Shown: in pieces, positions 33,385 to 43,560 of the stretch
How the letters are laid out: the number at the start of each line of letters is the position of its first letter
Numbering within the stretch: the first letter of the stretch is position 1
Assembly: GCF_030272615.1 (NCBI RefSeq)
Contig: NC_081405.1
Location: 603,487,177-603,551,176 of the forward strand
From: Cryptomeria japonica
Lineage: Eukaryota > Streptophyta > Pinopsida > Cupressales > Cupressaceae
Length of the DNA: 64,000 bases
Direction of reading: 5' to 3'
Notes under the pieces: generated by a model
The model's database searches: none
What the model was told of the DNA's origin: nothing
Seen by the model: only the letters and a program-made list of their open reading frames with translations
Position numbers and translations under genes: made by a program

Positions 33385-35038
33385 TGTGTAGGGGAAAAAG
33401 TGAGACTAAGTACACAAACCCTAATCCCACTCTCATACACACTCATGGAATACAAAAGGGCCTAGGGAGGTAACGCACGTTGGCTACTTCTTATGAGAAA
33501 GAGAGAGCCATGGATTACCTCTTAGGTTTTCTATTCCTTTGTTGTAAATGAGAGAGAGGAAAGATTCAAAATGTGATCTAACCTAGAAAGCAAATAAGCA
33601 AGCAAACCCTAATCTGAGAATGCAGATCAAAGAACAACCGATACACTACTTAAAAGTATAGATCAGAAGGCAAAATCAGAGGTGCACCTAGGTCTAAAAT
33701 ATGAGTAGAAATGTCTAGAACTAGGGTGCCATGCCATTGTCCTAATTTTGCAATTCTAGAGTTGAAACTGACAGGAGGGATTCTGGAGTTTGCAAATTGT
33801 TATTCTGCCAAGTCTTACTGATAGAGGGTAGGAACATGGCACCACGCCACTTTCCTAGGTAGGACCAAGGCGCCACACCCCTATCCTTGGGGTTTCTGCC
33901 AAGATCTGAGACCCAAAATTTTCCCTGTGTGCTCTTTCGGTCCTGAAACTTCCAACGACACTCGGATCCAAAGTTGTACATGAAGCTAAAAAAGAGGGTT
34001 TGGGGTGGTTATATAGGGTTTTCCCTTAGTCAAACCCCCATTTTTGTGATTTCCACCTCCATGAATAGTCGATAATGTACTAAAAATGTGTGTGCAAGAA
34101 CCTTGTGTGTATGCAAGATCCTAAGAATGAAAGTAAACAACCTAGAGCAACCCTAATTTCTTATAATTGACAAAGTAAATGCTTTGAATCCACAATGCAA
34201 AGCGATCTAAAGCATGAATATGAATCAAAATGAATCTTGTGCAAAGACATAAAAAATAACATGAAACCATACCCAACCCCAAGGGAGAGGTACAAGCCAA
34301 TCGTCAATCGATGATCTCCTATTGTTCTTCTACATCTTCCAAAGCCCCCAATTGATAAAATTATACTTGATAAATGTTTGATGGATGAATGTTGAATTTT
34401 TTTTGAAGACTTTAAAGATCTTCTCTTTCGCTACAAAGAAGGCTCGCATACTCCAAAAACCTGCCCTTAGATTCTTAGAAGAAGACCCCTTCAAATAAAG
34501 AAAGAGAGCTCTTAAATATGAAACCCTAGATCTTAATTTCATGTTTAGGCTGACCTAGGATTTGAATTTCCCATTGATATTTTGGGGTTAACCATTATTA
34601 TATCATAGGATTGTGCTCCCGAAATTTTTGGGAAAAAGTCGTGGACCATGTGCATTCCCACCACGGTCCGACCAAATTTTCACCAAATTTTTGGGGTCAT
34701 TAGATATGATGATATTAGAGTGCATCCCAAAGTTACAGCTGATTTCGAGATGTTTTGATATCCAAAATCGGGCCTAAATGGTCAAAATAAGACATAATGA
34801 AGGTTTATGATTAAATGATTCATTGGAGGAATAAGATGAAAAGGGGCACACTTAGGGTAAAGGGCCCAACTTTAGAATGTGTCAAGTGATGAGACATGAC
34901 CTTAGACTTAATTTAATTAATTAATTAAATGCTTAAAGGGGAATTAGAAATACAAGATGCAAGACACACTAAGGCGGGTGCTAACCTAAGTGTGAAATTG
35001 TACCACCCTAGCAAGGGTGTACAATTTACGATACTACA
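33385..35038 (-). mobile_element. 5' LTR of G2
   Basis: Direct repeat of 22375-24039 with small indels. TATA-like ttatatag at 34009-34016. On the minus strand it is followed at 33384 by tctTTGGTGAATCCGATGTG, which begins TGG as a primer-binding site should; I cannot assign the tRNA with certainty. Confidence 0.92.
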
Positions 35039-35153
35039 CTTCCATCAAAACTCGAACTCTCCTTCTTAAAGATATCACCTCCAGTTCCAGTTTCCATCCC
35101 GAATCTCCTCAAAAGGTTAAGCTTCTTCCAAAGTATCTAGCTCTGATATCAAT
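35039..35153 (-). pseudogene. C3 gag start and primer-binding site
   Basis: The C3 Gag start codon is at 35095-35097 (minus), followed by KKESSSFDG up to the G2 insertion. The frame then continues at 22374 in the other fragment. The primer site gatatcagagctag (35137-35150, minus) is very close to the copia consensus TGGTATCAGAGC for initiator tRNA-Met and directly follows the LTR end ...TCTAACA. Confidence 0.88.
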
Positions 35154-36467
35154 TGTTAGATAACAAAGAAGAAGGAAAACTGAGAAAGGGGGTGAATCAG
35201 TTTTCAACGGATCTACAAACTTAACCACAAATATAGATCTGATAAATTGTAGCAATAACAAAGATAACCAAATTGATAGCACAATATACAGCATGAATAA
35301 TTTGATGTGGAAAACCCAATGAAGAGAAAAACCATGGTAGGAACCTACCCACAATAAGATGATACTCTGTAGTAGTACAAGTGTAAATATTACAATCAGG
35401 AATGCACATGCATCTGGGCACACTACCTAGCACTCACTACTCAAAAGATAATGACTCAGAAGGCTACAACCCTTAGGGAAGTCTCACTGACTTACAAAAT
35501 GATTCGGACTACAATTCGAAAGGAATGAACTGCAATAATAGCATCTGCACATGCATGATGACAGTTCTGGTTAAGCACAATTGTCTGCTCTACAACACTA
35601 ATCTCTGTTCAATCACAATGTCAAAGGATGAATCACTTGTTCACACATACACCACTCTTTGATAATGCAGACACAACCTCCATCACTAAATTACATGACA
35701 ACATCACCTATTTATACAATTCATTAACCTTAATGACAATGTCGATTAAACCCTCAACTCACAATTACAAAATTACATCACACGATACAAAGATCGACCA
35801 CCAAACCAATATAATGATATACATGACATAAAATGGACCTAAATCAAATCTCCAAACATACAACACCATCGGAAATCACACCAAGATCAACTGCAACATG
35901 CTACACCACCAGAAAAGTCGCATAACACAAAGAACATCAGCAAAATCACCAATAACTCACACAATGATCAATGTGGATCACCAAAACAAATAGGACACAA
36001 TTAGGAAACACCAACAAGCATGTTAGAATCATCAGTAACAGCTACACCAACACCACTTATCTAATCTTCATCAATCAACATCAAGAACACTCAAACAGCA
36101 GCAACTGTCATGACAAAAAGATAACTTGCGGAGAACCAAATCATGAACCATTTTAAATGAAGATACACAAGACCATCCCAAACAATCTCCTAGAGACGTA
36201 GCTCAAGATCTGATCATAATGAAATATACTAGAGGAAATACTGAACTCTACAAAGCACTAATAAAAAAAAAAAACTTTAAAACCGAATCATATGCTATGA
36301 TCAATTAAGCTTCTTGGATCACCAAAACCAATACAGAAGAATATAGTGATACTAGAAATACTCCATACATCAAACTATACATCCAATAAACCAATCTGCA
36401 GTCATCGGAGCAAGAATATGTTGACATCAATGACAACCACATATCCTAGTAGTAGCAATGTCCAACA
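35154..36467 (-). mobile_element. 5' LTR of copia element C3
   Basis: 1314 bp; on the minus strand it starts TGTTGGACATTGC and ends TTATCTAACA. It matches the solo LTR at 41734-43056 along its length. TATA tgtataaata (minus) at 35709-35718. The LTR end block tgattcacccccttt is shared with the C1/C2 LTRs. The flank just outside (aggac, 36468-36472) is a phrase of the satellite unit, so C3 was inserted into the satellite array. The 3' LTR of C3 is not in the window. Confidence 0.88.
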
Positions 36468-39400
36468 AGGACATCATATGGCCTCTTATGACACCATATC
36501 ACCCCTTAAGACAATATGATGTCCTAATGGGTCATATTGTGTCCTAAAGGGTTATATGGTGTTTGAACACATGTCTAGGCCCTTAGGACCCCATGTGACA
36601 CCTAATGACACCATATGACCCCTTAGGACACCATATGACCCCTTCTAACATCCTAGTACACGACATGACCTGTTAGGACAATATGATGTCCTAATGGGCC
36701 ATATGGTGTTCTAACACATGTGTGAGACCTTATGACCCCTAACGACACCATATAACCCCTTAGGACACCATATGATCCTTGAGGACACCATATGACCCAT
36801 TTTAACATCCTAGTACAAAACATTGCCCCTTATCACACCATATGACCCCTTAGAGAAATATGATGTCCTAATATGTCATATGGTGTCCTAAGGGGTCATG
36901 TGGTATTCTAACACATGTGTGGGCCCTTAGGACCCCATATGGCCCCTAACGACACCATATGATCCCTCAGGACACCATATGACACCCTAAGAAACCATAT
37001 GATGTCCTTATGGTAAGGGTTCATATGGTCTTCTAACATGTGTGTGACCCCTTAGGACTCCACATGACCCCTAACGACACCATGTAACCCCTTAGGACAC
37101 CATATGACCGCTTATGACACCATATGACCCATTATGACAATATGATGTCCTAAGGTGTCATATGGTGTCTTAAGGGGTCATATGGTGTTCTAACACATGT
37201 CTAGGCCCTAAGGAAACCATATGACCCCTTAGGACCATATGATGTTCATATGGTGTCCTAAGGGGTCATATGGTATTCTAACACATGTGTGGCCCGTTAG
37301 GATCCCATATGACCCCTAATGACACCATGTGACCCCTTATGACACCATATGACCCCTTAGGACAATACGATGTCATAGTGGGTCATATGGTGTCTTAAGG
37401 GGTCATATGGTGTCCTAAGGGGTCATATGGTGTTCTAACACATGTTCGGACCCTTAGGACCCCATATGACCCCTAACAACACCATATGACCCCTTAGGAC
37501 AATATGACCTCCTAATGGGTCATATGGAGTCCTAAGAGGTCATATGGTGTCCTAAGGGGTCATATGGTGTTTTAACACATGTGTGGGCCCTTAGGACCCC
37601 ATATGACCCCTTGAGACACCATATGACCCTTGAGGACACCATATGACCCTTTTTAACATCCTAGTACATGGCATGACCCCTTATGACACCATATGACCCC
37701 TTAGGACAATATGATGTCCTAATGACTCATATGGTGTCCTAAGGGGTCATATGGTGTCCTAAAGAATCATATGGTGTTCTTATACATGTGTGGGCCCTTA
37801 GGACCCCATATGACCCCTAAGTACATCATATGACTCCATAGGACACCATATGATCACTGAGGATGCCATATGACCCCTTTTAACATCCTAGTACATGACA
37901 TGACCCATTATGACATCATATGACCCCTTAGGACACCATGCGATGTACTAATTGGTCATATGTTGTCCTAAGGTGTCATATGGTGTTCTAACCCATGTGT
38001 TGGCCCATAAGACCTCATATGATCAATTAGGACACCATATGACCCCTTTTAACATTCTAGTACACGACATGACCCCTTATGACACCATAAGACCCCTTAG
38101 GACACCATATGACCCCTAAGGACATCATATGACTCCTAAGGACATCATATGACTCCTAAGGACACCATATGACTCCTTAGGATCCCATATGACCCTTAAC
38201 GATATCATATGAACCCTTAGGACACCATATGACCCCTAAGGACATCATATGACTCCTTTTAACATCCTAGTACACAACATGATCCCTTATAACACCATAT
38301 GACCCCTTAGGACACCATGTGTTGTCCTAATGGGTCATATGGTGTCCTAAGGTGTCATATGGTGATCTACCACATGTGTGAGACATTAGGACCCCATATG
38401 ACCCCTTAGGACACCACATGAACCCTGAGGACACCATATTACCCCTTTTAACATCATAGTACACAACATGACCCCTTATGACAACATATGACCCCTTAGG
38501 ACAATATGATGTCCTAATGGGTCAAATGATGTCCTAAGGGGTCATATGGTGTTCTAACACATGTGTTGGCCCTTAGGACCCCATACGACCCCTAATGACA
38601 ATATATGACCCCTTAGGACACCATGTGATGTCCAAATGGGTCATATGGTGTCATATGGTGTTCTATTACATGTGTGGGCCCTTAGGACCCCATATGACCC
38701 CTTAGGACACCACATGACCCATAAGGACACCATATTACCCCTTTTAACATCCTAGTACATGACATGGCCCCTTATGATACCATATGACCCCTTAGGACAA
38801 TATGATGTTCTAATGGGTCATATCATGTCCTAAGGGGTCATATGGTGTTCTAAAACATGTGTGGGCCCTTAGAACCCCATATGACCCCTAACAACACCAT
38901 ATGACCCCTTAGGACACCATATGGCCCCTGAGAACACCATATCCCCCCTTTTAACATCCTAGTACATGACATGACCCCTTATCACACCATATGACTGCTT
39001 AGGACACCATATGGTGTCATAATGGGTCATATGGTGTCACAAGGTGTCATATGGTTCTCGAACACATTTGTGGGCCCTTAGGACCCCATAAGACTCCTAA
39101 CAACACCATATGACCCCTAAGGACACCATATGACCCCTTAGGACACCATGTGATGTCCTAATGGGTCATATGGTATCCTATGGTGTCTTATGGTGTTCTA
39201 ACACATGTGTGGGCCCTTAGAACCCCATGTGACCCCTAATGACACCATATGACCCCTTAGGACTCAATATGACCCCTAAGGACACTATATAATCCCTTTT
39301 AACATTCTAGTACACAACACAACCCCTTATGAAACAATATGACCCCTTAGCACATCATGTGATGTCCTAATGGGTCATATGGAGTCCTAAGGTGTTATAT

Positions 39401-40760
39401 GGTGTTCTAACACAAGTGTGGGCCCTTAGGACCCCATATGACCCCTAATGACACCATATGACCCCTTAGGACACCATATCACCCTTTTTAACATCCTAGT
39501 ACATGACATGACCCCTTATGACATCATATGACCCCTTAGGACACCATGTCATGTCCTAATGGGCTATATGGTGTCCTAAGGTGTCATATGGTGTTCTAAC
39601 ACATGTGTGTGCTCTTAGGACCCCATACGACCCCTAATGACATCATATGACCCCTTAGGACACCATATGACCCCTTTAACATCCTAGTACATGGCATGAC
39701 CCCTTATGACACCATATAACCCCTTAGGACTCCATGTGATTTCCTAATGGGTCATATGGTGTCCTAAGGGGTCATATTAGGTCTTAAGGTGTCATATGGG
39801 GTCCTAAGGGCCCACACATGTAATAGAACACCATATGACACTTGATGACACCTTATGACACCATATGACCCTTGATGACACCTTATGACACCATATGACC
39901 CTTGATGACACCTTATGACACCATATGATCCCTTAGGAAACCATATGATGTCCTAATGGGTCATATGGTGTCCTAAGGTGTCATATGGTGTTCTAACATG
40001 TGTGGGCCTTTAGGACCCCATATGACCCCCAATGACACCATATGACCCCTAATGACACCATATAACCCCTGAGGACACCATATGACCCATTTTAACATCC
40101 TAGTACACGACATGACCCCTTATGACACCATATGACCCCTTAGGACAACATATGATGTCCTAATGGGTCATATGGTGTTCTAACACATGTGTGGGACCTT
40201 AGTACCCCATATGACCCCTAACGAGATCATATGACCCCTTAGGACACCATATGATGTTGTAATGGGTCATATGGTGTCCCAAGGTGTCATATGGTGTTCT
40301 AACACATGTGTGGGCCCTTAGGACCCCATATGACCCCTAACGACACCATATAACCTATTAGGACACCATATGACCCCTGTTAACATCTTAGTACACATGA
40401 CCCCTTATAACACCATATGACCCATTAGGACAATATGATGTCCTAATGGGTCATATGCTTTCCTAAGGGGTCATATGGTGTTCTAATACATGTGTGGGCC
40501 CATAGGACCCCATATGACCCCTAGCAACACCATATGACTTCTTAGGACACCATGTGACCCCTAAGGACACCATATGACTCCTTTTATCATCCTAGTACAT
40601 GACATGACCCCTTATGACACCATATGATGACTTAATTGGTCATATGGTATCCTATGGTGTCATATGGTGTTCTAACACATGTGTGGGCCCTTAGGACCCC
40701 ATATGACCCCTAACAACACCATATGACCCCTTAGGACACCATATGACCTTATATGACACG
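36468..40760. repeat. Satellite array, ~20-bp unit in both orientations
   Basis: About 4.3 kb of catatgaccccttaggacac-like units (20 bp) and their reverse complement (gtcatatggtgtcctaagggg). Forward blocks end in aacatcctagtacatgacatg. They turn into reverse blocks at gacaatatgatgtcctaatgg, and reverse blocks turn back through ttctaacacatgtgtgggcccttagg. This makes a higher-order repeat of variable length, roughly 110 to 380 bp between successive acatgtgtgggccc marks. One block at 39790-39835 is itself inverted. The array is dense in CATATG. No gene is present. Confidence 0.95.
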
Positions 40761-40952
40761 AGAAGAAGAGAGGGAAAAAGAGTTAGAGGGAAAGAGAGAA
40801 AAATAATGGGAGAGAGCAAGACACCTAAGAAAGAGAGATGGAAAGTGAGAGAGAGATAGATGGGGATATGGGGAGGGAGAGAGGGAGAGCATTGAGAGAA
40901 TGGAAAGAATGGGAGAGACAGTTGAGAGAGATGGGGAGAGAGAGATAGAGAA

Positions 40953-41032
<80 letters not shown>

Positions 41033-41733
41033 CAAGGTGAGATTGATACCTAACAGATGGAGGGAAAGAGATTGAGAGATAAAGAGAGCCTAAGTGAGAG
41101 GGAGGAAGGGATGGAAGAATATTACAAGAGACTAGAGAGAGAGTAGGGGTGAAGAGAGGGAGAGAGTGAGAGTGTGAGAAAGAGATATAATGAGAAAGGG
41201 AGAGAGGGAGGGGGAGGAGAGAGTGAGAGAGTGAGAGAGAGATACACCTGAGAGAGGAGGAGAGTGAGATAGAGAGATAGAGGCAAGAGGGAGAGACTTA
41301 AGAGATAAATAATGGGAGGAGAAGAGAGATGGAGAGAGAGTTATAGAGAGAGGGGGGGAGAAGGGGAGGGATGGAGGGAGAGAATGGGAGAGAGATACAC
41401 TTCAGAGAGGAGGAGAATGAGATAGAGAGATAGAGGCAGGGAGGGAGAGAGACTTAAGAGACATAATGAGAGATAAATAGAGGGAAAGAGAGTTAGAGAG
41501 AGAGAGAGAGAGAGAGACAACTGAAAGGGGAGGAGAGAGATATAGATAGATAAAGGTTGAGAGTGAGAGACTTGATAAAGAGGAGAGATACTTGAGAGAA
41601 AGAGAAAGGGAGTGAGAGAGAGAGAGAGGGAGGGGAAGAAAGACTTGAGAGAGGAAGAGAAAGGGAGGGGGAGGGATAGGATGAGAAAGGGAGGGGAAGG
41701 GAGAGGGATAAAATGGGAGAGAGAGAGACACCT
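40761..41733. repeat. GA-rich purine tract
   Basis: Almost pure purine on the + strand, gagaga interrupted by gggagg and tacctgag phrases. It contains a perfect (GA) run at 40955-41031 (77 nt). Long Leu/Ser frames on the minus strand are simple-sequence artefacts. Confidence 0.95.
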
Positions 41734-43056
41734 TGTTGGCAACAAAAAGGAAGGAAAACTGAGAGGGGGGGTGAATCAGCTTTCACAAGTTTAAACCAAT
41801 TAAGCACAATCTCAGATCAGATCAACTACAGCAAAAGAAAGATAGTAGCAATAACAACAACGCAAATAACACCAATATTTTTTACATGGAAAACCCGGTT
41901 AAGGGGAAAACCACAATGGGAACCCACCCACAATGAGATGATACTCTATAGTAGTGTGTGTAAATATTACAATGGGGAATACACATGCATTTAGTCACAT
42001 TGCCTAGAGCTCACTGCTCAAATTACAATGACCCAAAAGGCTCCAACCCTCAACCTTAGGGAAGGTTCACTACCTTACAAAAAGATTCGAAATACAATCC
42101 AGAAAGAATGAACTACAAAAATAGCATCTGCTAATGCGTGATGACAGTTCTAGTTAAGCTCAAATGTTTGGCCTTCACCAATATCTTCTCAACACACCAC
42201 ACCGAAAGCTTAATTCACTTGATCTCACATACACCACTCTCTGATAGTGCAAACTCAACACCCACGACTCCAAATTACATGAACATTACACCCATTTATA
42301 CAAATCATCAACCTTGACTACAAGGTCGGCCAAACCCATAACACCTAATTACAAAATTACATCACACGATACATAAATCAATCACTAGACCAATAATGGC
42401 ATAGACATCATAGCATGGACCTAAATCAACTCCTCAAACATGAATCACCACCGAAAATCTCACCAGATCAACCGTAACAAGTTACACCACCAAAATACCG
42501 CATAAGACAAAGAATATCAATGGACCAAGAAGATCATCAAGAACTCACACAATAATCAATGCAGACAACCAAGACAAATAGGACATGATTAGGAAACACC
42601 AACAAGCACATTAGAACCACCTGCGATAGCTGCACCACCACCACTTATGCAAATTTTCATCGATCAACACGCTAACATTCAATAACACTTAACAACAACA
42701 ACTCGGATAAGAAAGATAGCTTCTAGAGCACCAAATCATGAACCATTTGAAATGAGGATACACAGAAACATCCAAAATACTCTCCCAAATCCGCAATCAA
42801 AGATCAGATCATGCCAGAGCACAACGGATCAAATACTAGATGTTGCCAGCCACAACAGAAAGACCAAACCTCAAACCGGATCAAATGATATGATCAAGTA
42901 AACGTTTGGATCACTGAAACCAACAAGAAATGAAGTATTCAAGTATCCCAAATAGATAAACCAACCAAATCAACTCATTGCAATCACTGGATCACCAAAA
43001 CACGGGAATATGTTGTCATCAATGACAACATATCCTAGTAGCAGCAATGTCCAACA
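41734..43056 (-). mobile_element. Solo LTR of the C3 copia family
   Basis: 1323 bp, on the minus strand TGTTGGACATTGC to TTGTTGCCAACA, flanked by perfect CACCT repeats at 41729-41733 and 43057-43061. Homologous to the C3 LTR at 35154-36467, including the TATA (tgtataaat at 42294-42302) and the cacccccccctctcag block. No internal sequence, so it is an LTR-LTR recombination product. Inserted in the GA-rich tract, which resumes at 43057. Confidence 0.92.
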
Positions 43057-43261
43057 CACCTAAGAGATGGGGTGAGAGATAGAGATACTTGAGAGAGGGA
43101 GAGAAAGAGAGAGTCCAAGTGAAAGAAGGAAAGAGAGAGAGAGAGAGAGAGGGGGGGGGGAGATGGAAAATAGAGGGAGACATACCTAAGAGAGGGAAAG
43201 AAGTAGAGAGGGAGAGACCTAAGAGAGATAAGTAAGGGTTAAGGAAGAGAGAGCGGGAATG
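43057..43261. repeat. GA-rich purine tract, right part
   Basis: Continuation of the tract interrupted by the solo LTR: cctaagagagg and gagaga phrases, with a (GA)n followed by a G run near 43134-43160. Confidence 0.9.
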
Positions 43262-43560
43262 CAAGGAAGAGACCAGAGAGATAATGTTGATACGAGCATG
43301 ACTATTACTGAAATTTGATTGTCTGAAATTTATATGAATACTCAAAAAACTAGAGCCTATATTATAATTTTTAGAGATCTAGAACCACTCTCAAACATCC
43401 TAACAATATATACATAAAATATAACTTAAAGTATAAGTCACATTTCTATTTGTCTTTTTTCTTTCTTATACTTAAAAGGTTATATAATTTTATGTATATA
43501 TTCCAAGAAAGAGAACACTTTTTGCTTTAAAAGATGAAAAATTTATATGAAATACATTTG
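43262..43560. repeat. Second copy of the palindromic-repeat family
   Basis: The segment actagagcctatattataa...ctctcaaacatcctaac resembles 6350-6411, and the palindrome at 43405-43502 (aatatatacat...atataacttaaagtataag, mirrored) resembles 6412-6546. Similarity starts before the palindrome in both, so this is a piece of a larger dispersed repeat. Confidence 0.6.

Larger units (their letters stand above)
22375..35038 (-). mobile_element. Tat-lineage Ty3/gypsy element G2 with antisense extra gene
   Basis: Complete-length element on the minus strand. LTRs are 33385-35038 (5', 1654 bp) and 22375-24039 (3', 1665 bp), starting TGTAGT and ending CTACACA. Target duplication: cttct at 22370-22374 and cttcc at 35039-35043. 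Pol order (protease, RT, RNase H, second RNase H, integrase) is that of the Tat lineage. A plant-mobile-domain gene lies on the opposite strand between integrase and the 3' LTR. Pol is broken by many stops and at least one deletion in RT. Confidence 0.92.

Noticed and set aside
36468-40760. Regular short repeats resembling a CRISPR array
   Set aside because: No unique spacers of constant length, units occur in both orientations, and the context is plant nuclear DNA.
40691-41807. Several 100-codon minus-strand frames rich in Leu, Ser and Pro
   Set aside because: They are translations of the GA-rich tract; no start context, composition is pure simple-sequence.
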